Source: Aquimarina sp040786285
GTDB lineage: Bacteria; Bacteroidota; Bacteroidia; Flavobacteriales; Flavobacteriaceae
Length of the DNA stretch: 64,000 nt
Direction of reading: 5' to 3'
Assembly (NCBI RefSeq): GCF_040786285.1
Contig: NZ_JBFMKQ010000001.1
Coordinates: 2,286,866 to 2,350,865, forward strand
Under the pieces are notes generated by a model. The model saw only the letters and a program-made list of their open reading frames with translations. It did not search any database and was not told the DNA's origin. Shown here piece by piece: positions 17,366-26,147 of this stretch (the first letter of the stretch is position 1; each line of letters starts with the position of its first letter). The position numbers and the translations under genes are program-made.

Positions 17366-18991
17366 ATGTTATCAGTTTCTAATCTTTCGGTTCAATTTGG
17401 TAAACGAGTGCTTTTTGATGAAGTTAATACTGCTTTTACCCAAGGTAATTGCTATGGTATTATTGGTGCTAACGGTGCTGGGAAATCTACATTTTTAAAA
17501 ATACTTTCTGGTGTATCAGAACCGACTTCCGGACATGTACATTTAGAACCAGGAAAGCGAATGTCGGTTTTAGAACAGAACCACTATGCCTATGATGAGT
17601 TTACGGTGTTAGAAGCTGTAATAATGGGTAACAAACCTTTGTATACCATTAAAAAAGAAATTGATGCTCTGTATGCTGATTATACCGATGAAAATGCTGA
17701 GAAAATAGGAGAACTTCAGGTGCAATTTGAAGAAATGAACGGTTGGAATGCCGATAGTGACGCAGCTGCCATGCTTTCTAATTTGGGGATAAAAGAAGAT
17801 TTGCATTATACCCAAATGGCGGATTTGGATACAAAACAAAGAGTACGAGTGTTAATAGCACAATGTTTGTTTGGTAACCCAGATGTGTTGATTATGGATG
17901 AGCCAACAAATGACCTGGATTATGAAACGATTTCATGGTTAGAAAACTTTTTGGCTAATTATGATAATACGGTGATAGTAGTATCTCACGACCGTCACTT
18001 TTTAGATGCTGTATGTACACATATTTCTGATATCGATTTTAGTAAAATTAATCAGTATAGTGGTAATTATACGTTTTGGTATGAATCTTCACAATTAGCT
18101 GCAAGACAAAGAGCACAACAAAACAAGAAAGCTGAAGAAAAGAAGAAAGAATTACAAGAGTTTATTGCGCGATTTAGTGCTAACGTAGCAAAATCGAAGC
18201 AAGCTACCTCTCGTAAAAAGATGATTGAGAAACTTAATATCGAAGATATCAAACCATCTAGCCGTCGTTACCCTGCAATTATATTTGAAAGAGACAGAGA
18301 GGCTGGGGATCAAATTCTAAATGTAGAAGGGTTGGGCGCAAGTATTGAAGGAGAAACTTTATTTAAAGATATAGACATTAACCTGGCTAAAGGGGATAAA
18401 GTAGTTGTGTTTTCAAAAGATTCAAGAGCAACTTCTGCATTTTATCAGATATTAAATGATAAGCAAAAAGCTGATGCAGGTAAATTTGCTTGGGGAATTA
18501 CCACGACACAATCGTACTTACCAGCTGATAATAGCGAATATTTTCAGAATGATCTCTCTCTAGTGGATTGGTTGCGCCAATGGGCAACCACCGAAGAAGA
18601 ACGAGAAGAAGTATACCTTAGAGGTTTCTTAGGGAAAATGATTTTTAGTGGTGAAGAGGCACTTAAAAAATCTAATGTCCTTTCTGGAGGAGAAAAAGTA
18701 CGTTGTATGCTGTCAAAAATGATGATGACAAGAGCAAATGTTTTGATGTTAGACGAGCCAACGAATCACCTTGATCTAGAATCAATTACTGCGTTTAATA
18801 ATTCACTAAAGAATTTTAAAGGTACCGTATTGTTTACTACACACGACCATGAGTTTGCTCAAACAGTGGGTAATCGAGTAATAGAACTTACACCTAATGG
18901 AGTAATTGATCGATATGCTACATTTGATGAGTATATGAATGACCCAAAAATTAAAGAGCTTCGCGAAAAGATGTATGCGGTAAATGCGTAA
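17366..18991 (+). CDS. ABC-F family ATPase with one degenerate composite site
   Basis: Soluble duplicated ABC ATPase of 541 aa, YbiT/EttA-like, with no membrane segments. Such proteins act at the ribosome. The first Walker A is intact (GANGAGKST, residues 34-42) and both Walker B motifs are present (VLIMDEPTNDLD; VLMLDEPTNHLD). The second signature is canonical (LSGGEKVR), but the first is replaced by LDTKQRVR (about residue 152). The second Walker A (near residue 350, VVFSKDSRATSA) has lost the GKS/T. An Arg/Lys-rich linker lies between the domains (about 235-290). A strong terminator follows. Role in translation is by family; resistance is not indicated. Confidence 0.9.
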   Translation: MLSVSNLSVQFGKRVLFDEVNTAFTQGNCYGIIGANGAGKSTFLKILSGVSEPTSGHVHLEPGKRMSVLEQNHYAYDEFTVLEAVIMGNKPLYTIKKEIDALYADYTDENAEKIGELQVQFEEMNGWNADSDAAAMLSNLGIKEDLHYTQMADLDTKQRVRVLIAQCLFGNPDVLIMDEPTNDLDYETISWLENFLANYDNTVIVVSHDRHFLDAVCTHISDIDFSKINQYSGNYTFWYESSQLAARQRAQQNKKAEEKKKELQEFIARFSANVAKSKQATSRKKMIEKLNIEDIKPSSRRYPAIIFERDREAGDQILNVEGLGASIEGETLFKDIDINLAKGDKVVVFSKDSRATSAFYQILNDKQKADAGKFAWGITTTQSYLPADNSEYFQNDLSLVDWLRQWATTEEEREEVYLRGFLGKMIFSGEEALKKSNVLSGGEKVRCMLSKMMMTRANVLMLDEPTNHLDLESITAFNNSLKNFKGTVLFTTHDHEFAQTVGNRVIELTPNGVIDRYATFDEYMNDPKIKELREKMYAVNA

Positions 18992-19006
18992 ATACATTTA
19001 AAAAAT

Positions 19007-19057
19007 ACACTAAACAAAAAAGACCTTGTAATATGCAAGGTCTTTTTTGTTTAGTGT
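19007..19057 (+). terminator. Long perfect hairpin after the ABC-F gene
   Basis: Perfect 22-bp inverted repeat (19007-19028 with 19036-19057) around a 7-nt loop, including the A- and T-runs, so it works in either direction. It is unusually long for a terminator. The rest of the gap up to 19381 is AT-rich with no recognised element. Confidence 0.88.
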
Positions 19058-19381
19058 TGGAAGACATTATAAAATAGTTCTTCTGTATATAGTGCAGTTT
19101 GTGTGTTAGTTTATTAGCATATTCCTATTGCATAAATAAGAATAGAAATAATAAATATTTGATCAACGAATGTTAAATTAGTTAAATTATCTATGAAATT
19201 AGTTGTAATAATTGTCAAATATCTGTTATTTTACACTCTATCTGTGGTTACGATCTACGTTTTGTTGTTTAACCATATGTATTTGATTAATAGACTTCGC
19301 CCCTTTGAAGTTTTTATGAACTAACCTATGATGTAGCTATAGCTAAGTAAGCTTTAATAGTTAATGTATAATTACGGTTCA

Positions 19382-19807
19382 ATGTTATCAAGAAAAATTA
19401 CATTTATTTTTTTTCTTAACCTTACTATTTTTTCATTTGCACAATGCAAAACGGTTGGGGATACTACCACAGAAAAGACTTCTTTACCTACAGCAATTAA
19501 ACCAGTTGTGAATACTAATGCTACCACAAGATTAAACGGAGATAAGTCTATGGAACTTCATATACAAAAGAATATGAAGGTAGGCGATCCTGCATCTCAT
19601 TATAAGTATATAGTATATAAGGCTGGTACCAAAGAAATAGTAAAAAAAGGCACTTTTAGAGGTGCTGGTGTAGATTGGAATAATAACACATCATTAAAGC
19701 TTACACCATATATAGGTATGGAACAAAAGCCAGTTTCAGATAATCCAGAAGACATTCTCAATAAAAATACTCACACTCAATTAATAATAATCAATTTAAA
19801 TAACTAA
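19382..19807 (+). CDS. Secreted protein of unknown function
   Basis: Small exported protein of 141 aa, not recognised. The signal peptide is MLSRKITFIFFLNLTIFSFAQ followed by CKT. I start at 19382 rather than at the in-frame ATG at 19364, because the signal peptide fits better. The mature part has a Thr-rich spacer, then a compact beta-rich region (MELHIQKNMKVGDPASHYKYIVYKAG, KKGTFRGAGVDWNN). The stop is one base from the ATG of the T9SS protein at 19809, so the two are co-transcribed and possibly co-functional. Confidence 0.7.
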   Translation: MLSRKITFIFFLNLTIFSFAQCKTVGDTTTEKTSLPTAIKPVVNTNATTRLNGDKSMELHIQKNMKVGDPASHYKYIVYKAGTKEIVKKGTFRGAGVDWNNNTSLKLTPYIGMEQKPVSDNPEDILNKNTHTQLIIINLNN

Positions 19808-19808
19808 A

Positions 19809-22800
19809 ATGAAACGCAAACTTTACTTTAAACAATTGCTTATACTAGCCTCTATGGTGTTAGTTCTTGCTTCTTGTGATAACAAGAATGAACAAGCTAC
19901 CGTAGAGATGAAGACACCTGAAGTCTTAAAAAGCAAGAAAACTAAAAAAGATTATAACAAAAAGAAGGGGATTACAATACTTGCAGAAGAATTGGCAAAC
20001 CTCATGAAACCTATAGGAGCAGAGAAATCTTCCTATAAAGATGGTTATATGATGACAGAGCATCAGAAAGCTATAAAAAAAGCAAATGCTTTTAGATCAA
20101 AAAAGGCAACAAGTATTATAAATTATACTGAACGTGGTCCGGCAAATGTGCCTGGTAGAATACGTGGGGTTGTAGTAGCTCCAGATAATGTAGATAAATG
20201 GTATGCCGGTACTGTTGGTGGAGGACTTTGGGTAACCGAAGATGCTGGAACTACATGGGAAAACCTTACAGATTATAAAGTGCCCAACCTTTCTACTTCT
20301 ACAGTAGCTATAAGTAAAAATAATCCACAAGTAATTTATGTGGGTACAGGTGAGCCTTTTGGTAACTTGGATGCTATTGGAGGTGTAGGTGTTCTTAAAT
20401 CTACAAATGCTGGTCGTACCTGGGAATATCTAAATAATACTAAAGATTTTGGAGGTGTTGGTCGCTTAGCAGTAAATCAAAATGACGAAAATCATCTTGT
20501 TGTAGCTAGTACAAACGGTATTTTTGTAACTAGAGATGGAGGTGCTTCATGGACAAACACATACAGTGGAGGTAATGTACAAGACCTTAATTATGCTACT
20601 GATGCATGTACAGTAATGTACGCAGGGGTTAACGGTGTTGGAGTAATCAAAAGTAACAATGGTGGATCAACGTGGAATGTAGTGTTGAATAAAGATGATT
20701 TCAATGCTAATCATGCACGTTTTGAGCTGGATATATCACCAGCTAATTCTAACAAAATTTTTGTTGGAGTATATACTCCTCAAGGAGGAGCAACTACAGC
20801 AGTTAATACAGATTTCTATGTCTCAGATGATGCAGGTGAAACATTTACTTTACTTGCATATGAGGGAACTCCGGCCTCAGGTAACTTAGTTACAGGACAA
20901 GGATGGTACGATAACCTTTTAATGGCACACCCTTTTAACGAAAATATTTTTTATTCGGGAGGTGTTGTAACGTATAGAGTAGAAGTGGCGGGTAAGCCGT
21001 TAAGTTATACCTTTCAGCCAATAGCTGCAGGATATAATAATGAATTAAATGATTACGTACATGTAGATCAACATGGAATGACATATGTACCTAGCCCAGG
21101 TAAAGAGAAAAAATTTAAGTTAATTCTTTCTAATGATGGTGGTGTATATCATACAGATTATCTAGTTGATCCGGGTACAACGCTTAATGATTGGTCTCAA
21201 GCTGCCGTTAGATTAAATTGTACACAATTTTACGGCGCAGATAAACGTAATGGGGTACAAGACTATACTGCTGGTGCTCAGGATAACGGAACTTGGATTT
21301 CATTTACTCCAAGTGGAGCAAATGATGAAACTGATTATATCTTCATTATTGGAGGTGATGGTTTTGAAGTATTATGGAACTATAACGATCCAAATAAGTT
21401 TATTGGTGGTTCACAGTTTAATGGGTTCGTACGTTATGTAAACGGACAAGGATTTAACGCAAGACATGGTGAGTCTGGATCGGGTACTTCTCCTTTTTAT
21501 TCAAAAATTACGAATTCGAATAACAATCCAGATGTTCTGTTTAGCCCGTCAATTAGTGGGGTTTGGAGATCTTCTAACTTTGCAGAATCTTGGAGTTTGA
21601 CACCAATTCCAAATAATTTTTCTGTTGGTGCATCAAGTTGGTTAGATGTATCTGTATCTACTGCAAATCCTGACGTAGTTTGGGCAGGTAATGCAATGAC
21701 AGAATCAGGAAGCTATGTTATGCACGTTACTAAAGATAATGGAGTTTCTTATGAAGCTACTGCTACTTTCGCTGATCCAAGAGATGGTGTTGGGCATAAT
21801 TACTTTATAGCCGGTGTAGAGACATCGCCTACAAATGAAGATAGAGCATATGTGTTATTCTCAGGACAAGGTGCAGCAAAAATCCTTAAGACAGAAGATT
21901 TAGGGCAAACTTGGGAAGATATTTCAGGTTTCTCAACAGGAGAAGATAGAGGTTTTCCAGATGTTTCAATACATAGTTTAGTTGAAATGCCTTTTGATGA
22001 GGATAGACTATGGGTAGGAACGGATATCGGAGTTTTTCAAACGTTAGATGGCGGTAAAAATTGGGCATTATTAGCCGGATTACCTGCATTCTCTGTTTTT
22101 CAAATGAAAATAGTAAACAATGAAGTAGTTATGGCTACTCATGGTAGAGGTGTTTGGACTGCAGAGCTTGAAGAATTAGCAGGGTATGAACCACCTGCGT
22201 ATTATGCACCTCCTACCATAGTTAGTGCATCTCAAAAATCAATCGAAAGTCAAGATGCTGTTGTAAAATATGTTCAAACAAATGAAGATGCAGAGCTAAT
22301 AAAGGTATTTGTTGATGGGGTAGAGGTTGACGAAATCACAGATAATGTAGCTCAAGGAACCGAATTTGAGTATGCAATAGATAATTTAACTGAAGGTGAG
22401 CATAGCGTAGGATTTCAAGTAGTAGACAGTCAGCAGAATAGTTCTATTGTTGCTACAGGAGAATTTGATATCATTGATTTTACAGAGCCAGAATCCTTAG
22501 TATCTATTGATACTTTTGAAGCTACAGATGTGTATACTTTTGGAGGACAATTCGTAGTTGATAATGTAGGAGGTACAGTTAGCACCGATGTGTTAAGTAA
22601 TGTAGATCATCCTTATTTAGATGGAAAAGAGTATAGTACAGTATTAAAACATCCTGTATTAGTTTCTGCTGGAAATGAAAACCTTTCTTATGAAGATGTT
22701 GCCATAGTTGAATTGGGACCTGCTCCAGGGCAGTTTTATGACCTTGTTGCTGTAGAAGCTTCTACAGATTTACAAAATTGGGTACAACTGGATGCTTATA

Positions 22801-23306
22801 ATGCAGAAAGATTTCCAGAATGGACAGAGGTATATAACTCTGGACCTACGCCTTCTATAAACGATGATTTATTTAAAGAGCAAACTATAAATTTATTTGA
22901 CTTTTTTGAAGAAGGAGATGTAGTGGCTTTACGTTTCAGGTTATTAACAGACCCAGCGGTTAACTCCTTTGGATGGGCAATTCGCTCTATCAACCCAGGT
23001 CAGGGAGAAGCCGAAGAAGAAACTACAGAAGAAGAGGAAGAAACAGTACTTGGTTTAAATACAAATAGAGCCATTATATACCCTACAATATCTAATGGAG
23101 AGTTTAGAATTTCTTCGCCAAAGACAATCAATAATGCTAAAGTTGAAATATATAACCTAAGCGGTAAGCTTGTATATTCAAAAAATATAAAAGTATTAGA
23201 TAAGTCTGAGCAAGAATTATCTCTATATAATATTGTTTCCGGAATGTATTTCACTAAAATAACTGGTAATGGAGTCAATGAGAGTGGAAGAATTATAGTT
23301 AGATAA
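19809..23306 (+). CDS. BNR/Vps10-like repeat protein with T9SS type A tail
   Basis: Exported protein of 1165 aa. The N-terminus is lipoprotein-like (LVLASCDNKNEQ). Residues about 100-790 form beta-propeller blades with Asp-box/BNR motifs (AGTTWENL, AGRTWEYL, GGASWTNT, GGSTWNVV, LGQTWEDI, GGKNWALL), as in sortilin/Vps10 and sialidase-type propellers. Ig-like and cohesin-like modules follow. An acidic linker (GEAEEETTEEEEET) leads to a C-terminal type A sorting domain (IYPTISNGEFRI, VEIYNLSGKLVYS, LSLYNIVSGMYFTKI, SGRIIVR). T9SS cargo is certain from the tail; ligand or enzyme activity is unknown, since no catalytic sialidase residues are evident. Co-transcribed with the gene at 19382. Confidence 0.88.
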   Translation: MKRKLYFKQLLILASMVLVLASCDNKNEQATVEMKTPEVLKSKKTKKDYNKKKGITILAEELANLMKPIGAEKSSYKDGYMMTEHQKAIKKANAFRSKKATSIINYTERGPANVPGRIRGVVVAPDNVDKWYAGTVGGGLWVTEDAGTTWENLTDYKVPNLSTSTVAISKNNPQVIYVGTGEPFGNLDAIGGVGVLKSTNAGRTWEYLNNTKDFGGVGRLAVNQNDENHLVVASTNGIFVTRDGGASWTNTYSGGNVQDLNYATDACTVMYAGVNGVGVIKSNNGGSTWNVVLNKDDFNANHARFELDISPANSNKIFVGVYTPQGGATTAVNTDFYVSDDAGETFTLLAYEGTPASGNLVTGQGWYDNLLMAHPFNENIFYSGGVVTYRVEVAGKPLSYTFQPIAAGYNNELNDYVHVDQHGMTYVPSPGKEKKFKLILSNDGGVYHTDYLVDPGTTLNDWSQAAVRLNCTQFYGADKRNGVQDYTAGAQDNGTWISFTPSGANDETDYIFIIGGDGFEVLWNYNDPNKFIGGSQFNGFVRYVNGQGFNARHGESGSGTSPFYSKITNSNNNPDVLFSPSISGVWRSSNFAESWSLTPIPNNFSVGASSWLDVSVSTANPDVVWAGNAMTESGSYVMHVTKDNGVSYEATATFADPRDGVGHNYFIAGVETSPTNEDRAYVLFSGQGAAKILKTEDLGQTWEDISGFSTGEDRGFPDVSIHSLVEMPFDEDRLWVGTDIGVFQTLDGGKNWALLAGLPAFSVFQMKIVNNEVVMATHGRGVWTAELEELAGYEPPAYYAPPTIVSASQKSIESQDAVVKYVQTNEDAELIKVFVDGVEVDEITDNVAQGTEFEYAIDNLTEGEHSVGFQVVDSQQNSSIVATGEFDIIDFTEPESLVSIDTFEATDVYTFGGQFVVDNVGGTVSTDVLSNVDHPYLDGKEYSTVLKHPVLVSAGNENLSYEDVAIVELGPAPGQFYDLVAVEASTDLQNWVQLDAYNAERFPEWTEVYNSGPTPSINDDLFKEQTINLFDFFEEGDVVALRFRLLTDPAVNSFGWAIRSINPGQGEAEEETTEEEEETVLGLNTNRAIIYPTISNGEFRISSPKTINNAKVEIYNLSGKLVYSKNIKVLDKSEQELSLYNIVSGMYFTKITGNGVNESGRIIVR

Positions 23307-23342
23307 GTATACATAGATATAATAACTTAACTAAAGTATTTA

Positions 23343-23378
23343 AAAAACCCCGCTAGTTTTTACTAGCGGGGTTTTTGT
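23343..23378 (+). terminator. Terminator after the BNR protein gene
   Basis: Perfect 15-bp stem aaaaaccccgctagt / actagcggggttttt with a TTTT loop. It is bidirectional, and also serves the convergent tetR-type gene. Confidence 0.9.
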
Positions 23379-23393
23379 TTGAAAACGAATTGA

Positions 23394-23993
23394 TTACTTC
23401 ATCAAACCTTCAAATTTTAAGAACATATAATCCTTTATAGTAGATTCCAGAGTTTCTTTACTCTGATTAAAGAATTTATCATCAGTGATAAGTTGCAGAA
23501 TAAAAAACTCGTCTAATTTAATAAGTAGTTCAACAGAGACCGGTTTTAATAATTTACTTTCAATACCAAAAAGGTAGAACTGTTTTAAGTCTTCTAGTAA
23601 TTCGTATAAAAAATCTTCAATAATCTGCCAGGCAGATGGATAATGCTTTTGCAATTGTTTTAGATAAAAAGCAGAGATATTTTTGGCTCCTTCAGTTAAA
23701 ATGGTAGCAAGTGTCTCATAATGATAGTCTAATTGCAAGATTTCCTTAGTAATTTGATCTTTATAAGTATATAATCTATTAATTCTTACTTGCGTGATGT
23801 ACTCAAAAACTTCTTCTTTAGTAGTAAAATATTGATAGATGGTTGATTTGCTCCTATTCATTAAAGTCGCCAGATCATCCATAGTAAGATCTCCTAAATC
23901 TTTATTCTTTAATTTAGGTAGGATAGCTTGGGTCCATTGTTCGACTTTTTTATTTTTTTCTTTACGATTTTTGAGAATAGATTTTCTCCCCAT
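23394..23993 (-). CDS. TetR/AcrR family transcriptional regulator
   Basis: DNA-binding repressor of 199 aa. The N-terminal helix-turn-helix at about residues 30-75 has LTMDDLATLMNRSKSTIYQYFTTKEEVFEYI, the standard TetR recognition unit. The remaining helical part is the ligand domain. It is divergent from the GMC oxidoreductase at 24148, and a perfect 11-bp-arm palindrome lies in the 154-nt gap over that gene's promoter. It most likely represses the oxidoreductase and itself. The ligand cannot be read from sequence; in the same family fatty-acyl or sterol-like ligands are common. Confidence 0.9.
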   Translation of the reverse strand: MGRKSILKNRKEKNKKVEQWTQAILPKLKNKDLGDLTMDDLATLMNRSKSTIYQYFTTKEEVFEYITQVRINRLYTYKDQITKEILQLDYHYETLATILTEGAKNISAFYLKQLQKHYPSAWQIIEDFLYELLEDLKQFYLFGIESKLLKPVSVELLIKLDEFFILQLITDDKFFNQSKETLESTIKDYMFLKFEGLMK

Positions 23994-23994
23994 A

Positions 23995-24026
23995 TTTGCT
24001 AATTCATTAAAACCGAACTATCTTTG
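23995..24026 (+). promoter_or_regulatory. Promoter of the GMC oxidoreductase gene
   Basis: TTTG (23995-23998), 20-nt spacer, then tatctttg (24019-24026) matching TAnnTTTG. The transcript would have a leader of about 115 nt before the ATG at 24148. The -33 part lies at the tetR-type start codon. Confidence 0.75.
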
Positions 24027-24039
24027 ATAAGATAGTTCG
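24014..24039. promoter_or_regulatory. Palindromic operator, probable TetR-type binding site
   Basis: Perfect inverted repeat cgaactatctt / aagatagttcg with a 4-nt centre. It covers the -7 element of the oxidoreductase promoter and lies just upstream of the regulator's own start. Position, symmetry and size fit a TetR-family operator; binding is inferred. Confidence 0.72.
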
Positions 24040-24147
24040 ATAGTTTTTTGATTTCACTTCAAACTTAATCATTTACTTTATGAAGAATAACCTTGGCTGG
24101 AAAAAATATATAGTAAAAGTTTCATATCCTTTAATAAGTTTAAAATC

Positions 24148-25707
24148 ATGAGTGTAGAGAAAGAATACGATTATATAATTATAGGTAGTGGTTTTGGGGG
24201 ATCGGTAAGCGCACTACGACTTTCTGAAAAAGGATACAAGGTTTTGGTGATCGAAAAAGGAAAATGGTATAAACCCCAAGACTTTCCAAAAACAAACTGG
24301 AATCTTAAAAAATGGTTATGGATGCCTTTTTTTAGATGGTTTGGTATCATGAAGATGTCTTTTTTTAAGCATGTAGTCGTTATATCGGGGACCGGAGTAG
24401 GTGGTGGATCATTAGTGTATGCAAATACATTACCTGTGCCTAAGAAAGCCTTTTTTACATCTGGTAGTTGGGGTAAGTTGGCAGATTGGCAAACCGAATT
24501 AGCACCTTTTTATCAAACGGCACTAAAAATGCTAGGTGCACAGAAAAACCCAACTCTTTTTGATGGGGATAGGGCACTTCAGGAATTAGCTTCGGAAATG
24601 GGGATTAAAGAAAATTTTGAAGCCACCGATGTGGCTGTTTTCTTTGGGAAACCTAATGTAACGGTTCCCGATCCTTATTTTAATGGTAAAGGACCTGATA
24701 GAACAGGGTGTAACTACTGCGGAGGATGTATGACAGGATGTAGGATAGGAGCAAAGAACACATTGGATAGAAACTATTTATATCTTGCGCAGCAATTAGG
24801 AGGCGAAATTCTGGCAGAACAGGAAGTGTATGATGTGATTCCTTCCAAAAGTGGTTATGAGGTAAAGTTTAAATCTTCAACAGGTTTCTTTGCGTCTAAG
24901 AAATCAGTAAAAGCAAAAGGAATTGTTTTTTCTGGAGGAGTACTGGGAACAGTGAAGTTATTATTAAAGCTAAAGAAGAATTCATTACCTAATATTTCTG
25001 ATCGATTAGGGCATGATATCAGAACTAATAATGAAAGTTTGATTAGTGTTACCAACCTGGATAGGAAAAAAGATATGTCGAAAGGAGTAGCTATTGGATC
25101 TATTCTTAACACAGATGAGAATAGCCACTTGGAGATTGTAAGATATGCCAAAGGATCTGGCTTTTGGAGATTATCGCATTTACCATTGACTCATGGAAAA
25201 AATACAATTGTTAGGGTGACAAAAATGTTTACGAGCTTTATAAAACACCCTTTGTCTTATATCAAACTGTATACAACTAAAGATTGGAGTAAAAGCACAA
25301 CGGTCTTACTTTTTATGCAAACGCTAGATAGCACATTAAAGTTTAAGAGAAATAGCTTCGGGATTATGAATACCCGAGTAGCCGAAGGTAAAAAGCCTTC
25401 AGCTTTTATCCCTCAATCTTTAGGGCTGGCAAAACGATATGCTAAATTAATAAAAGGAAAAGAAACCGTTTTTGCTTTAGAACCATTGGCCGGTATTCCT
25501 TCTACAGCTCATATCCTTGGGGGAGCAGTTATGGGTGCTAATATATCTGAAGGTGTAATTGATGAAAATAATAAGGTTTTTGGGTATGACAATATGTTTG
25601 TTTGTGATGGGTCTATGATATCTGCAAATCCAGGAGTTAATCCATCTCTTTCTATTACTGCTATTAGCGAACGTGCAATGAGCAAGATTCCTAAAAAGAA
25701 GAATTAA
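24148..25707 (+). CDS. GMC-type FAD oxidoreductase, cholesterol-oxidase-like
   Basis: Flavoenzyme of 519 aa. The N-terminal FAD-binding Rossmann motif is DYIIIGSGFGGSVSALRLSEKG, followed by TGVGGGSLVYANTL, the GMC signature region. A Cys cluster CNYCGGCMTGCRIGAKNT at about 190-210 is seen in the cholesterol-oxidase-like subgroup. The C-terminus has the GMC oxidase motif HILGGAVMGAN and GSMISANPGVNPSLSITA. It probably oxidises an alcohol of a hydrophobic substrate; substrate is unknown. Controlled, by inference, by the divergent TetR regulator. Its end overlaps the next, convergent gene by 4 bp. Confidence 0.87.
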   Translation: MSVEKEYDYIIIGSGFGGSVSALRLSEKGYKVLVIEKGKWYKPQDFPKTNWNLKKWLWMPFFRWFGIMKMSFFKHVVVISGTGVGGGSLVYANTLPVPKKAFFTSGSWGKLADWQTELAPFYQTALKMLGAQKNPTLFDGDRALQELASEMGIKENFEATDVAVFFGKPNVTVPDPYFNGKGPDRTGCNYCGGCMTGCRIGAKNTLDRNYLYLAQQLGGEILAEQEVYDVIPSKSGYEVKFKSSTGFFASKKSVKAKGIVFSGGVLGTVKLLLKLKKNSLPNISDRLGHDIRTNNESLISVTNLDRKKDMSKGVAIGSILNTDENSHLEIVRYAKGSGFWRLSHLPLTHGKNTIVRVTKMFTSFIKHPLSYIKLYTTKDWSKSTTVLLFMQTLDSTLKFKRNSFGIMNTRVAEGKKPSAFIPQSLGLAKRYAKLIKGKETVFALEPLAGIPSTAHILGGAVMGANISEGVIDENNKVFGYDNMFVCDGSMISANPGVNPSLSITAISERAMSKIPKKKN

Positions 25708-25904
25708 TCCTTTTGAGAGCCTTGAAAATGCCTATAGATTAAGTAAGCACCATATACTATAAATAATATAGTAAAAATAGATCTAAAATCCCATTCTGCT
25801 TCTGTTTGCAAACGGTTATAAAGTCGTAAGCCTCCAAATAAAACCAATGCGATTCCGATCATTAAATCCCATTTTCTTCGAGAAGGTTTGTTTTTATCGT
25901 CCAT
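25704..25904 (-). CDS. Small two-helix membrane protein
   Basis: 66-aa protein, not recognised by function. It has a charged N-terminus (DDKNKPSRRKWD) and two predicted membrane helices (LMIGIALVLFGGLRLY and FTILFIVYGAYLIY). It overlaps the stop region of the convergent GMC gene by 4 bp and sits 5 nt after the DUF2007 gene, so it belongs to a small minus-strand operon with 25910-26137 and 26148-26867. Small proteins of this form are common in flavobacteria. Confidence 0.7.
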   Translation of the reverse strand: MDDKNKPSRRKWDLMIGIALVLFGGLRLYNRLQTEAEWDFRSIFTILFIVYGAYLIYRHFQGSQKD

Positions 25905-25909
25905 ACTGT

Positions 25910-26137
25910 TTAGGATAAACTTTTTTCTATAATAGGAATTGCTTCTTCGACATCGATTTTCTTTACAAAAAGTTGAATATGGTCGGGGATTCCGCCACCA
26001 AAACCAGCCATCATACCCGATTTCATATCATCTCGTGTAACAGAATTGATCCCTCGATCCTGAAGCACTGTTTGTAAGAATTGTATGTTAATTAAACTAC
26101 CGGTATATACTCTTTCGTATTCACTTTCTGGAAACAT
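25910..26137 (-). CDS. DUF2007 family protein
   Basis: 75-aa cytoplasmic protein with the DUF2007 (putative signal-transducing) pattern: YERVYTGSLINIQFLQTVLQDRGINS at the start, then a GFGGGIPDHIQLFVKKID strand and a helical EEAIPIIEKSL end. This ACT-like small fold is found fused or free in many bacteria; role unknown. The gap to the upstream gene at 26148 is 10 nt, to the downstream gene 5 nt, so co-transcription is likely. Confidence 0.8.
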   Translation of the reverse strand: MFPESEYERVYTGSLINIQFLQTVLQDRGINSVTRDDMKSGMMAGFGGGIPDHIQLFVKKIDVEEAIPIIEKSLS

Positions 26138-26147
26138 AGGGTGCTAT

